Of a DNA stretch of 64,000 nt, positions 1-10,389 are shown piece by piece. Numbering within the stretch: the first letter of the stretch is position 1; every line of letters begins with the position of its first letter. This DNA comes from Adiantum capillus-veneris (taxonomy: Eukaryota; Streptophyta; Polypodiopsida; Polypodiales; Pteridaceae), in contig CM043942.1 in NCBI GenBank assembly GCA_014529385.2, forward strand, positions 30,654,969 through 30,718,968, written 5' to 3'. The position numbers and the translations under genes are program-made. The notes under the pieces were generated by a model. It did not search any database. It worked only from the letters and a program-made list of their open reading frames with translations, and was not told the DNA's origin.

Positions 1-449
1 ATTTTTCCAAGTTATGATGGCTGGTTTTTTGGTCTTTTGAGCCATTTATGCTGTTATGCTACTGAAATTTTGGCAAAATCAGAGGAGAAGACAGGTGTTC
101 TTTCTTAGGAGCTGCATGGTCGACATTAATAGATGATCAAAATGGCCCTCAATTCACTCCTTTTCATTCAACTCAAAGAATCCAGATAAATGTTCATGTG
201 TCTAGGAAGATCTTTTTCCAGCAGCGCATAGTCTTTATGTTCGGGCCAAGAAGATTAAGAGAGATACTGGAATGTCCTTTGCCTGTTGTAATTCCAATGA
301 TCAACTATGAAAACTCATTTGATGTGCATGTGTTTGTCCTTATCTAAAGTTGAGCTCCATTGAAGTTTCTGGGAATTGAGTCAGTCAAAAGTTTTGGGTT
401 CTTGCACGTGTGTTCGAAGGGGTTCTCAAAGCATTAAACTTGGGTAGCC
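1..449. other. upstream flank of gypsy gag relic, no gene seen
   Basis: AT-rich sequence without a convincing reading frame. It lies directly before a gag-like start at 450, so it may be the untranslated leader of that Ty3/gypsy element. No primer binding site or LTR end was recognised. Confidence 0.4.
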
Positions 450-519
450 ATGGCTTTCTCTTATCCGGAGTTTCATGGAGGAAGTGATGAAGATGTGGAA
501 GACTTTTTGGAAAAGATGA
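450..519 (+). pseudogene. Ty3/gypsy gag N-terminal fragment
   Basis: A start codon at 450 opens a short stretch containing PEFHGGSDEDVEDFLEKMK, which resembles the N-terminus of plant Ty3/gypsy Gag just before the capsid-like domain. The match stops at about 519, where the DNA transposon begins. The zinc-knuckle and protease part of a gypsy element resumes at 10390 on the same strand, so both pieces probably belonged to one element. The capsid core (roughly 200 residues in relatives) is missing from both sides, so the insertion was accompanied by a deletion. Family assignment is from motif recognition only. Confidence 0.6.
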
Positions 520-776
520 AGGTGCTTTCGGCGAGAGAGCTCATTAAATTTGCGGCTCAAAGCAATGAAGTCTCGTCTTTTATTCTATTTTATATTTCAC
601 AAAAGCGTTGTCAAAAGATACGAAATCTATGTCAGAAGGCTCTCAAAACAAGAGCATTAATGATAAATCACCTACTTTTTTCAAACGTATACCTTTCTCG
701 CTCTCTAGTTTGTGAGAGGTTTTAGTTTCTCTAGTTTCCGTCTATACTCTCTTTCTTCTCTAATCTCTGAGTTTCC

Positions 777-2045
777 ATGGCATCTTTTGCACGTCGCTCT
801 TCACATAACATAACTTCTTGTGACTTTCATAACGTTAGAGAGGATGGTCTTTGGAAGTCCATATCTTTTCGTATATCTTTTCGTGTGAATGACTGGGTAA
901 CAATGCTTCCTTCATGCAAAGGTGTACACAGAGTGAAGAGAACTAAACGCGATAAAATAAAAGACCATTGGAAAGGTCGTGTTCTTGCTTTCAAAGTGAC
1001 CGACAATGGCTGGCTAGCTAAGGTTCAACATGTTTACATGGCCAAGGATATGGTGTTAGACTGGGAAGAACATCCCACACTGCATTCTTACTCTAAGTAC
1101 AAAAAAAAACTATTTGATACAGTGAATTTTTTTCATTATCCCATTGTTTTTCTCATTTTTTGATTCCATTCCAGATATATTTCCTTCAACAGCTGTGGAA
1201 TGGCAGCCTGTGGAGAGTCTGAGTGGGACGTTCAAAGCAATGCATAAAGGGATTGCAGATGCTATGTATGCTGACAAGCCAGCTTCCTTTTACAAAACAA
1301 TGGATTTGTTTGTCTATTTGCAGAATACAAAGTTCCATCACGAGAAGGTGCATATGGAGAACTACATCAGTTACCCGTTCCCACCATAAGTTCACTTGAC
1401 TGGGAAGCTCCTGATGCATGTACTATATCAAGCTTCAAATCCAAGATCAAAGAAGACATCCTTAAAGCTATGTCTCCGGGCAGGATATCAAGAAGGATTA
1501 AAGTTCAATGGTTCTTGCCTATACATGTCTTTGTGGCATGTTTCAAAACAATGGATTTGCAGAGGACAAAGACGAGGTGGCTTAATAGAAGACTTTCTAT
1601 GACTGAACTTGATAATGTTCTTGGAGACGGATGGAGCACCAAAGAAACTTTCCATATTGGTGACAATATTAGTTGTAGAGTAAGCCCAGATTCTATGTCT
1701 ATCTCATATCAACTATGTCGTCAATCATTAGTTTTGGGCTACGACTATAGGAGATGGAGAAGCAAATTAGGTAGCTGGGTTCCTCTCGACTCTGAGGAAA
1801 ATTGTCCAGAGTTTGAACTAAAGGTCACAGTACATCCACACACCGAGTATAGAAGCCTGATAGTAACAACAAATTGGAGACTAAATGATGTTAGAGAATC
1901 TCTTGAGTTTCTTGATGAAATATCTCCCGAGTATAGATTCAAAGTGGATGAAATTGTGGTGAGCACAAGGATGGAGAATTCAACCTCTTGCATCACATGC
2001 CTTCCCCCAAAAAGAGTTGTATTTGAGCCACTTGCAAGGACTTGA
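777..2045 (+). pseudogene. transposon gene A, unknown protein (left copy, frameshifted)
   Basis: The start ATG at 777 gives MASFARRSSHN. The first block (to about 1096) contains VNDWVTMLPSCKG and KGRVLAFKVTDNGWLAKV, a beta-rich stretch faintly reminiscent of a BAH-type chromatin reader; that is only an impression. An intron-like gap follows (GT near 1097, AG at 1173-1174), though the phase does not join cleanly. The second block encodes EWQPVESLSGTFKAMHKG and, after a frameshift, about 190 residues ending at 2045. Relative to the right copy there is a 12-bp duplication (ISFR repeated) near 870 and a 1-bp loss in a T run near 1319 that shifts the frame. It converges with gene B. I do not recognise the family. 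Confidence 0.6.
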
Positions 2046-2257
2046 AAAAACAAGTTCAATATTGTAATCATTTTGAAAATATATTTATCTTTTCTCTACT
2101 TATGTTGTTTTAAACTTACATGACATCATGATACACATTTAAGAATTGACAGTTGGTATTAAGTATTTGAAGTACAAAATTATGAATCACCAAAGGGTAT
2201 ATATATATGTTCATATGGACAAAATGAACAAAAGTGTACATAGATTTTGTGGACTAT

Positions 2258-4708
2258 TCAATCATGAAATTCCACTTTTCTTTTTGCCTGAGAGGATTCT
2301 GCATCCTCAGAGACCCTTTTCCTTTTGTGTTCAGAAGGGGGTGAAAGTTCAGGAGTGGGTGGTGGTGGTGACTTGGCAGGGGTTGGTGCTTTGGACCCCT
2401 TAGGGCTTGGCACGGGTGACTTGGCAGGGGTTGGTGCTTTGGGCTCCTTAGGACTAGCTGTCTTGGGTGATTTGGCAGCTTTCTTTGACAACATAAATGG
2501 TAGCTTGAAAGGTGAGGTAGGTGCCTCCCCCTTATTTTTCTTAAGTGTACGACGCTTTTGAACTTTGAATTTCAATGGTGAGTGGAATGGATGGCCCTTT
2601 GTATCTGCTCTTTTTTTTGCAGGGCTCTTAGTGGGACTCTTCCCCTTGGCAGGGATCTTCTTTTTGGTAGGACTCTTCCCCTTGGCAGGGATCTTCTTCT
2701 TGGGACTCTTCCCCTTGACAGGACTCTTCACCTTGGTAGGACTCTTCTTGTGATCCTTTTTCTTTGTATGGATCTTTGCAGGACTTTTCTTCTTTTGATC
2801 CATTTTCTTTGCATCCAAACCTTTGGTGGCTCTACCTTTCTTTGGTGGCAAAGGAGAATTTGGATCATTTGGATTTATTGATCTTTCCAAAACCATAGAA
2901 ACAACCTTCTCTCTCACCCACATGACCCAAGAATCTGGATAGTCATGCAACTGAAAAAAATAGAAAAAGGAACTAAAGGACATGACATACATACATAAAA
3001 CATCAAAATAAATACATGAACCACACTTACAGTGAGTGTAGTCATCCGGCACCTTGACTCAAGATATCTCCATGCATTTGCAAGCACCCTCCATCCACAA
3101 GATGTTGAGTCTGTCTGTAAAGGCACTTTTTGATTGTAGTACTTGAAAGCTTCTATATTGTAATCCTTGTTTGTGGTACTCAGGTGACCAACAATAAGTT
3201 TGGCAGCACTGCAAGAAGACATTGAATCAAAAAGCTACTAATAGAAAACAATGGGCCATCATCAAGCATAGATTATGCTTCATACTTACAGTTTACTTTT
3301 CCCATGGATACTTGACAATGAATTCATAAATATAATATCTTTCTCCAAAAGATTGAAGATAATAAGACTCCAATGTCCTCTACAAAATAAAAAACAAATT
3401 AGCTAAGAATACCACAAAATGTTAAAAATAACATGTAAGGAGTTAAGAAGTACCCTTCAACATAGGGGTATAATATGTAATTGTAGGTTAGCATGTTAAA
3501 ATCATCAAAAAAACTTGAAAGGGTTCCTTGCTTGTTGAAAAGGCACTGTGTCACTAGAGGGTCAAGTATGGCAATTTGCATAGCTAGAGCCTCTGGAAGA
3601 TCCCTCATAACATGTAAGGAGTTAAGAATTACCCTTCAGCATAGGGGTATAATATGTAATTGTAGGTTAGCATGTTAAAATCATCAAAAAAACTTGAAAG
3701 GGTTCCTTGCTTGTTGAAAAGGCACTGTGTCACTAGAGGGTCAAGTATGGCAATTTGCATAGCTAGAGCCTCTAGAAGATCCCTCATAAGACACCTGGAA
3801 AAGGAAACACAAGCCACAATGAGCCCCTTGTGCCTGTCTGCCATGCACATGCACATTATAATAATTAGCAAAGCAACACACTTGAGAGAGATATAGAGCA
3901 CAGTGTCACCAAGCTCAATGTTGGGATTTACAAGCATACTTGTGTCTTGAGGGAATATGTCCAAATATGCCTCAGTATCTCCAAACAAGGAAACATCCAC
4001 CACCATTTGGCCTGTGACTTTTTCATAAAGAAGAGAGTTGGATGCTCTTAAAATTTCAGCTTGCTCTTTAAGGATAGCGTCCTCGGATATCATGTCTTGC
4101 TCCCTCTCAACTTCCTTAACTGCTTTAATATCCTGAGACTTTCTTGTCTCGTATTCATGTGTAACATCCTCAATGACAACCCCAGAATCTTTCTGCTGCC
4201 TGGAAGGAGGGATGTTTAAAATTTGGAAGGCTCTAAGATCCTCACTAGGAATGAGCTCAAGAGCCTTATCAAACTTGTACCTTAGCCTTGACACAAGCAC
4301 AAAATCTTTGCTCATAAGTGTGACCCTGTGAGCAAATGCAGCTGCAATGTAGCTATCATTCATAAAGTCTATGAGAAAATCCTCAGCAGCTTCCTAAAGG
4401 CACATCACAGCTTGAGACTGCCACCTCATCGAGACAAAAGTTTTGATATTCATCATGCTTACAAGTCTATCAGATATCTCTTTCACAACCCTCATGAAAG
4501 AGAGCTTTGGAATTAGTAGACAAGTAGACTTTTGTGCCTTCCTTATTTCTCTTAGGGACTTCACCTGATAATTCAATCTCTTTCTGGCATTGGCCCTCTG
4601 ACGAGGTTGTGGAGGGGGTGCTTTCTCTGCATCTTTCTCAGCATCACCTACTTCTGGATTGGTTGGGGCTTGGTAGACCTTCCTTGCAGTTTGCTTAGTC
4701 CTGGCCAT
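2258..4708 (-). pseudogene. transposon gene B: histone H3-like / Ulp1-like protease / SPKK tail (left copy)
   Basis: Five exons fit in phase: 4708-3882, 3794-3633, 3377-3297, 3208-3031 and 2950-2258, about 647 codons. Exon 1 starts MARTKQTARK, the canonical H3 N-terminus, followed by an H3-like fold (LREIRKAQKST ... MCL*EAAEDFL ... RVTLMSKDF). Exon 4 carries VPLQTDSTSCGWRVL, the Q-x5-CG active-site segment of C48/Ulp1 SUMO-type cysteine proteases. The last exon is a lysine-rich tail with KSPTK/KSPAK repeats and basic clusters HKRKR and AKRKV. Lesions are a nonsense codon in the H3 fold (CAG to TAG at 4394-4396, codon 105) and a duplicated exon 2 (3431-3788). The protease His and Asp were not pinned down. 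This copy keeps the protease exon that the right copy has lost. Confidence 0.75.
3431..3788. repeat. 179-bp tandem duplication covering exon 2 of gene B
   Basis: Two nearly identical 179-bp units lie at 3431-3609 and 3610-3788, differing at only a few bases. The unit contains exon 2 of gene B and part of the following intron. The right copy (27688-27849) has a single unit, so the duplication is private to the left copy. The outer unit at 3431 lacks its own splice acceptor. Confidence 0.9.
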
Positions 4709-4731
4709 TTGGGTACAAGAACACACCACGC

Positions 4732-5885
4732 GACAGAGGGGTAGGCCACAACCTTCAAGATGTTTCTATCGCGCCGTGTGTGATGAGAAGGATAACATGA
4801 CACGATAGAAGGCAGACAAAAGCTGTGGAAAGCGTCGTATGTGACCATCGGAACGTGCGAAAAGAATATCACAGAACTTCCTGTACGACGCGATAGAGGG
4901 CGCAACCACACCCTAGAACATCGCCGTATCGCGCCGTATGCGAGGTGAAATCTTTAAGCGGAGAAGCCCTGCACGACGCGATGAGAGCCCCACCCAGAAG
5001 TTGCAACATACGCTTATCGCGTCGTATGGGAAGCCATGAATATTTGGAGGTAGAGACTACCACAATGCTGTAGAAGGCACACAAACACCTTTGGAAATGG
5101 TATAGAGCATCGTATGCGAGGTCAAATTTTTATGAAGTGTCGACCTCTTGCACGACGCGATGAGGGGTTCACCAAGACTCTGGGACTTGCGCCAATCGCG
5201 TCGTAAGGGACGCTTAGGAAGCGGTAGAAAGTGGAAAGTGTGCCCACATGCCCAACAGTTCTGGTCGCGTCGATGAGAGGAAACTTGGTTTGGCTTAGTG
5301 GACGGATGACAAGTGTACGGGTAGTTGAGGACGACACGACGCGAATGTCAACTATAGGAGAAAGCACAAAATGAGCACGTGACAAATGTTTATATACATA
5401 AAACCGTCCGTACGACGACCATTGTACGCATGCCACGTGGCACGTGTGCATGGCTAACACGTGTCACTAACGGTCATATATCGGATATATATATAGCTTG
5501 GTCTCGAACTTTAAAAATTTTCCACGTTCACTTGTCGCATACGACGCGAGATATTATCTATTTTTGTGTAGTCCTTTCGCCTCGCACAATCCTATCTTTT
5601 CAATTTGCACATTGGTGGACGCTATCGCTTTTTGTTTGCCTTGTCACGTACGACGCGCAGGGAAGAAGTTCCAAAGGTTGGGTCGAACGCCTATCGCGTC
5701 GTTTGGTGTTTTACGGTTTTGGTTGGCTTTGTCCCGCACGACGCGCAGGTAAGCAATTCCAAAGGCTAGGTCCAACGTCTATCGCGTCGTTTGGTCCGTT
5801 TGGTGTTTGTGTGGTTTTGTCCCGCACGACGCATAGGGAGGCATTTTTGGAGCTTGGATCAAGCGCCTATCGCGTGGTCCGGTTT
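4732..5885. promoter_or_regulatory. ACGACGCG/CGCGTCGT array between divergent genes B and C (left copy)
   Basis: About 1.2 kb between the two divergently transcribed genes is studded with the 8-mer ACGACGCG and its complement CGCGTCGT plus one-base variants, roughly 15-20 sites. Examples are 5195-5204, 5693-5702 and 5781-5790 (ATCGCGTCGT). Between about 5641 and 5885 there are three tandem units of about 88 bp, each with an ACGACGCG near its start and a CGCGTCGT about 40 bp later, forming inverted pairs. Local CpG density is far above the surroundings. It is probably a bidirectional promoter or protein-binding array; binding by the transposase or gene B product is only inference. Confidence 0.7.
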
Positions 5886-5945
5886 CGTTTTGGTGTGGTA
5901 CATTGGCACTTGTACCTAGCTTCACCTGTCGACTTTTCCTCTACT

Positions 5946-7531
5946 ATGATGGAAGGCCGGGAGGAGATTTTGGAGGAGAGTCCAAGTGAAAAACTATTGG
6001 TGGCTGTGATGGATGGTGGTGACATGGAGGTGTACACCAAAGCATATGAAATATTCAATCCAGTGTTTGATCTTGCAGCCTTGTTAGACCATTTGAAAGA
6101 CTTCTTGGCAGAAGAATTCAACGAGTTTGAAGAAGCAGTTGAAGGCAAGTGTTTGGTTTTAGATGGGAAGGCGTATTGTCATCTAACCGAATATACTACA
6201 AACTCAATTGAAAAGAGAAAAGTAACAAGGAGGTTTGGAAGATTTTCTAAGAAGACATCCTTTGTTTGTCCACCTACCATTTCTTGTCAATTACATTTGA
6301 AACCTTGTAACATTGTTCCAAAAGAAGTTGCTTTTCTTTTATTTTTGTTCCTTAAAGTTGACATGCAAGGCAAAGCTGATGAAGTGAAAGATACAGATGA
6401 GGCAACAAATAAAAATGTTTCCACAGTTTTGCAGCTTGAGAAAAGTGAAATTCTAGAAGAGGAGGAGGTTGATGTTGCAGCTGAGGAGCAGGAGAGTGCA
6501 AATTTTGATGTTGCTCAATTTAGAGCTAGTACTGTCATTGATGAGCCAACAGATGAGGTAGAGGTATCTGAAGCTTCCCTTACTATTCCAAACCTTCCCT
6601 ACTTCTTTATCAATGGGAAAGAGTATATTCCTCTCCATCATATCCAGTGTTTGCTTAATATGAGGGAGGACTATTGTATTGCAACCATTTCTGAAGCTTC
6701 TGAGGTGGCCAAAGATTTTATTGACATAGAAGAAGAGTCAAAAGAGGAGTTTTTGGCACTTGATCTTCATACATCCAATAAAGATTTTTTGCCTGCTCCT
6801 GATGCACTTGCTCTATGCATGAGAAGAGTGGAAGAGGAAAAACCTTCCCTCAAAGATGAGGATATTGAGAACAGGCTTGTTGAGCTTGGCATCCAATCTT
6901 TTGGCAGAGACTTTAAGCTGAAAAAAATTGGAAAGGAAGTTGACATAGAGAGATGACCGGATCATGCAATCTTCTTCAAGAAAAAGTCATTGCCGAAGAT
7001 GAATTGCAAAAGGTGATCTCCCTACTGAAATCTTTCTTTTTTTCCAAGTTAGTTTTAATTACTCATTGTCTTGTTTTGCAAATTGAACTCCTTGACAAAG
7101 ACAATTTTCTTGGGAGAGCTAAAGGCTCTAGAGGGAAAGCAATAGAGGGCTCTTCAAGAAGGGATGCCTCCTCTCTCATGCACTACATGCCTACATTGGA
7201 TAGTGCCACCTTCTGTGCTTTCCACATGCAGTATTCTGAAGATCCTGAGTTGCCAATGTTGGCACTGAAGATATTGTCACGGTTTTTAGGGTACACTCCC
7301 CTTAAAATCAATGCAAACAAGATCATGCTACTTGAGAGAGCAGCAGCACTTCGAATGTTTGGATATGCTGCAGGATTCAATGCCTCAAGAGCAGGATACT
7401 TTCTTTGCTACTCTAACTATGTAGCAGCAGCTGAGGAGACAAATGTCAACCTTCTTGGGGGCTATAAAAGAAGAAAATTTTTGAGATATAGGGGTGACAT
7501 GCCTGGAGATATAAAAAAAATCAAAAACTGA
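5946..7531 (+). pseudogene. transposon gene C, acidic unknown protein (left copy, frameshifted)
   Basis: The start is MMEGREEILEESPSEK at 5946, chosen because the right copy starts at the equivalent Met. The protein is acidic, with clusters such as EILEEEE and DIEEESKEEF, and a hydrophobic stretch VAFLLFLFLKV near the middle. A 1-bp deletion near 6945 (relative to the right copy) creates a stop at 6954-6956; the rest continues in another frame from 6953 to 7531. A 69-nt intron-like segment (7013-7081) has lost its acceptor (AG to AA). It diverges from gene B across the array and converges with gene D. The family is not recognised. Confidence 0.65.
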
Positions 7532-7623
7532 TGTAAATTTGACAATTTTTTGCTTCAAAATATCTTTTTTGAATTTGGATCTCTTTAGAAAGAAGTACAA
7601 ACTTTCAAAGTGAAGCATTAATC

Positions 7624-10021
7624 TCAGATCTGTGGTTGAGCAGCATGGTTGTTTGGTCTCATCCGTTGTAATTGCCTCCTATAGAACCAATTGAATAATT
7701 CCTTTAGTGCATTGCTCCTTCTTTGTCCACCTCCCTTTCTCGTACATTTAAAAAAAGAAGTCCTCGCTTGATAGTGAGATTTTTCCATTCCCTGAGTATT
7801 CCATGTTGCAAGGGGTCCTTGTTTTGCAAAATATGGTCCATGCAGGTACAGAATATGCTAAAAATAAAAAAAATTTAGTTGAACTCAATAGAATGCAAAG
7901 TAAAATACTATCCAGACTTTAGAAAGTAATTGAATATTCACCAAGTAATATGTGATGTCTTTTGCTCGCCAAGCATCTGTAATAGCAGTTATTAAAAGCT
8001 TTATTGTCTTTTTAAAGTCATCTTCATAAGTAGCAGAGCTAACTTGTTGTCTCAAAACTTTCAAAAAACTGTCGAGCTTCTTCCACACTTCCATGCATTT
8101 GTTGGCTACATCTGGTCTACTTTTGACATTGGTTGTTATAACACAAAGATCCTTCCAGCAGTTCCACAAAAGATCAACTTGTTTGTTGTCATGGTTACTC
8201 AAAAATCTTCTGGCTTTTGCTCCACCCATTGAAACAGCTTGCAAAACATCACCGGTTCCTTTTGAAAGAGTGGGATCTTTTTTTAGATGCACTTGACCAC
8301 CATGAAAACCCATTTGAGAGAGCAGAGCCTCGCATTTTTCTATGCACTCGTCTGCAAGTTTAGTTGGCTTAATAGAATATGCATAGTCAAGATGGAGTCG
8401 AAGCAATTTGTCCAAGATTCTAATCTCTGCATGCATTGTGCATATATGTACATTTTTTAAATCTATTGTTAGAATTGGATCCCAAATCATAGAAGACGAT
8501 GGGTAGTCGATGACGTTAACACTATTCCTCGATGGTGCTTTTCCAACCTCGTGTTCTGCAAGCCATCCTTTTGTTCTAGTGCTTGCCATGCAATATAGAC
8601 ATGGATACTTGGTATTAGCACCTCCACATACACCAAACATGCACTTTAATGCTTTTAGGTCGGCACTCAAGTGCCATTCTACAAAAAAGTCACCCATGCC
8701 ATCTACACAGAGTTTTTCACCTGCATTTTGGTCCTGTATAACAGAAGGGATATGGGTCTGCAAAAATAGCCATTTCAATGTATCGTGATTTTCTAATGGT
8801 ATTTGAGCTGCTCCGATCCACCAAAGTTCCATTTCTGATTGAGTTTTGTGGTATGGGGAATCAAGCTTACCCTGGCTATAGTCCAATGCTCTATTCATAA
8901 GGGATATGGATACTCTTTCCATTTTTTGATATTTTTGAATTTGAGCTTCATCCAATTTCAGAACAAATATAAGTTTTCCTTCACAATCTACTTCTTGCAT
9001 ATTATAGTATCTCACCATAGCAGATTGAACATTTTTTACACTCATCCAAATGTTATTAAAAACATTATACTCAAAAGAAGATTTTTTTTTTCTGTTTTTC
9101 ATATGGCATTGTTCCTTCTATATGATAGTACTCTCAAAAATTTTCGGGTATTTCTTCGTTTAATAGAGTCCTAACTTTCCCAACATTATGAGGCCTAGGA
9201 AACCCAAAAGCTTTAATCTTGTAATACTTTAAAACCTGAAACGAGGTTTTAGAGATGGCCCTGTAACCCCTTCTACTCACCCCCACTGTGTCACAAACTT
9301 CTTGCATTTGAGAAGGTTGGACCAGTAAACTCATATCTTTCAGTAAGCTTTGAAATACCAATTTTTTCTGAGTTTGATTTTCAGGAAGTTTCAAAAGTTT
9401 AAGAATATCACTTTTGTTCATTACCTCATTCAAAAATCTCACCCTTTCTTGACCATTGGACATATCAAATCCTAAAAGACTAGTCACATGTTCTCTAGTA
9501 ATCTTTAATCTTTTTTTTCTTTGTCCAGAACCTTCTGTTAAGTTTACTACATCTCTCATTCATTTTACTCGTGCTCTTAATCCTATTGGAGTTTCTTTTA
9601 AAGTCTGAAGTTGGTGATTATCTTGTTTTAGAGATGCTATTTGGTTTTCAAGTTCTAAAATTCTTATTGCATTTGAAGACAAAACAGTTTTGAGATATTG
9701 AATGTAATGTGTATGATCAATGTGTAAATGAGATAACCTAGAACTATATCCTAGTAAGCCATCAACCCCATCACCAACAAATCTCATCAAATCATGAGGA
9801 GTGTTAAAAGATGGATACCTTCCAGTGCTAGGATCCAGTGGATACAAGCTCCCATCTGTCCATATATCAATGTGTTTCTTTCCCTCGTTGCGAAGTTGTT
9901 GTGCTTCATTTGCAGTTGTAACTGGTCTTTGATAGACACTCTGCGTAGTACCATATTCCTGGCTTAGCTTAATGTTCAAGTGAAACTTGCGGTTATCACT
10001 AGTGGAAGATGTATTAGTCAT
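7624..10021 (-). pseudogene. transposon gene D: putative DDE transposase with RAG1/CMC-like zinc motif (left copy)
   Basis: The start is MTNTSSTSDN at 10021. Exon 1 ends at 7942, an 84-nt intron (7941-7858) follows, and the last exon is 7857-7624; about 770 codons. Visible landmarks in order: FVLKLDEAQ (candidate first Asp), SADLKALKCMFG (candidate second Asp), 20 residues later CLYC, then at the start of the last exon HILYLH (H-x4-H), and 19 residues later ATWNTQGME with candidate catalytic Glu. In RAG1 the zinc ligands are C-x2-C and H-x4-H, and the Glu follows the last His by 20 residues in a W-x3-EG-x-E context, so order and spacing agree closely. Lesions: CGA to TGA at 9560, a nonsense codon near 9134, and +1 in an A run near 9090. 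The catalytic last exon is intact here. Confidence 0.65.
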
Positions 10022-10229
10022 TGTAAGTAATGAAGGAGAAGAAAGTATAATGAAAATAACGTAGCAGCAGAGAAGAAGGTGCATCAGAGAAGAAGAGAAA
10101 AAGCTCGCGAAAGGTGAGAAAAAAGAGAGATTCAAAAGTGGAAACAACTATTTGCCGCCAAGTGAAGTAAATGAAAACAAATTTCGAGGTGAGCCACAAA
10201 GGAATGTGAAGAAAACGATATCTTTTTGA

Positions 10230-10387
10230 ATATTTAGAGATATGTACCTAGATACGCTTTAGATTGCGTAGATATGCTTTAAATGACCAAAACGGACAAA
10301 TTTGGAGCCGTTTTGACCACAAACGGCTCTGCTAATTAGTAATTTAACCAATTCCTTACACATCCCTTTTTGAGTCATTTTTGGCCC
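10230..10387. repeat. terminal inverted repeat and subterminal region (left copy)
   Basis: The 24-bp terminus is 10364-10387 (complement begins GGGCCAAAAATGACTC), one base different from the right-copy ends. Just inside are a short hairpin, AAAACGG (10289-10295) with CCGTTTT (10308-10314), and a near-direct repeat of AGATACGCTTTAGA / TAGATATGCTTTA near 10250-10281. These are candidate transposase-binding sites. TA follows at 10388-10389. Confidence 0.75.
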
Positions 10388-10389
10388 TA

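Larger units (their letters stand above)
520..10387. mobile_element. DNA transposon, left copy (one end truncated)
   Basis: This is the same element as 21042-30710, in opposite orientation. It holds genes A (+, 777), B (-, 4708), C (+, 5946) and D (-, 10021) and ends at 10387 with the 24-bp terminal repeat 10364-10387, followed by TA. The outer 181 bp at the other end, including its terminal repeat, is missing: homology to the right copy starts abruptly at 520, matching 30529. It is still longer than the right copy because it retains an exon of about 240 bp deleted there and carries a 179-bp tandem duplication. All four genes are disrupted, so this copy is dead as an autonomous element. Confidence 0.85.

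Noticed and set aside
2325-2881. Plus-strand frames rich in G, L and F opposite the SPKK tail
   Set aside because: Antisense shadows of the lysine/proline repeats of gene B, which has conserved splicing and domains on the minus strand.
4394-4729. MVCSCTQ upstream extension of the H3-like protein
   Set aside because: The second Met gives the exact H3 N-terminus in both copies, so the upstream codons are treated as leader.
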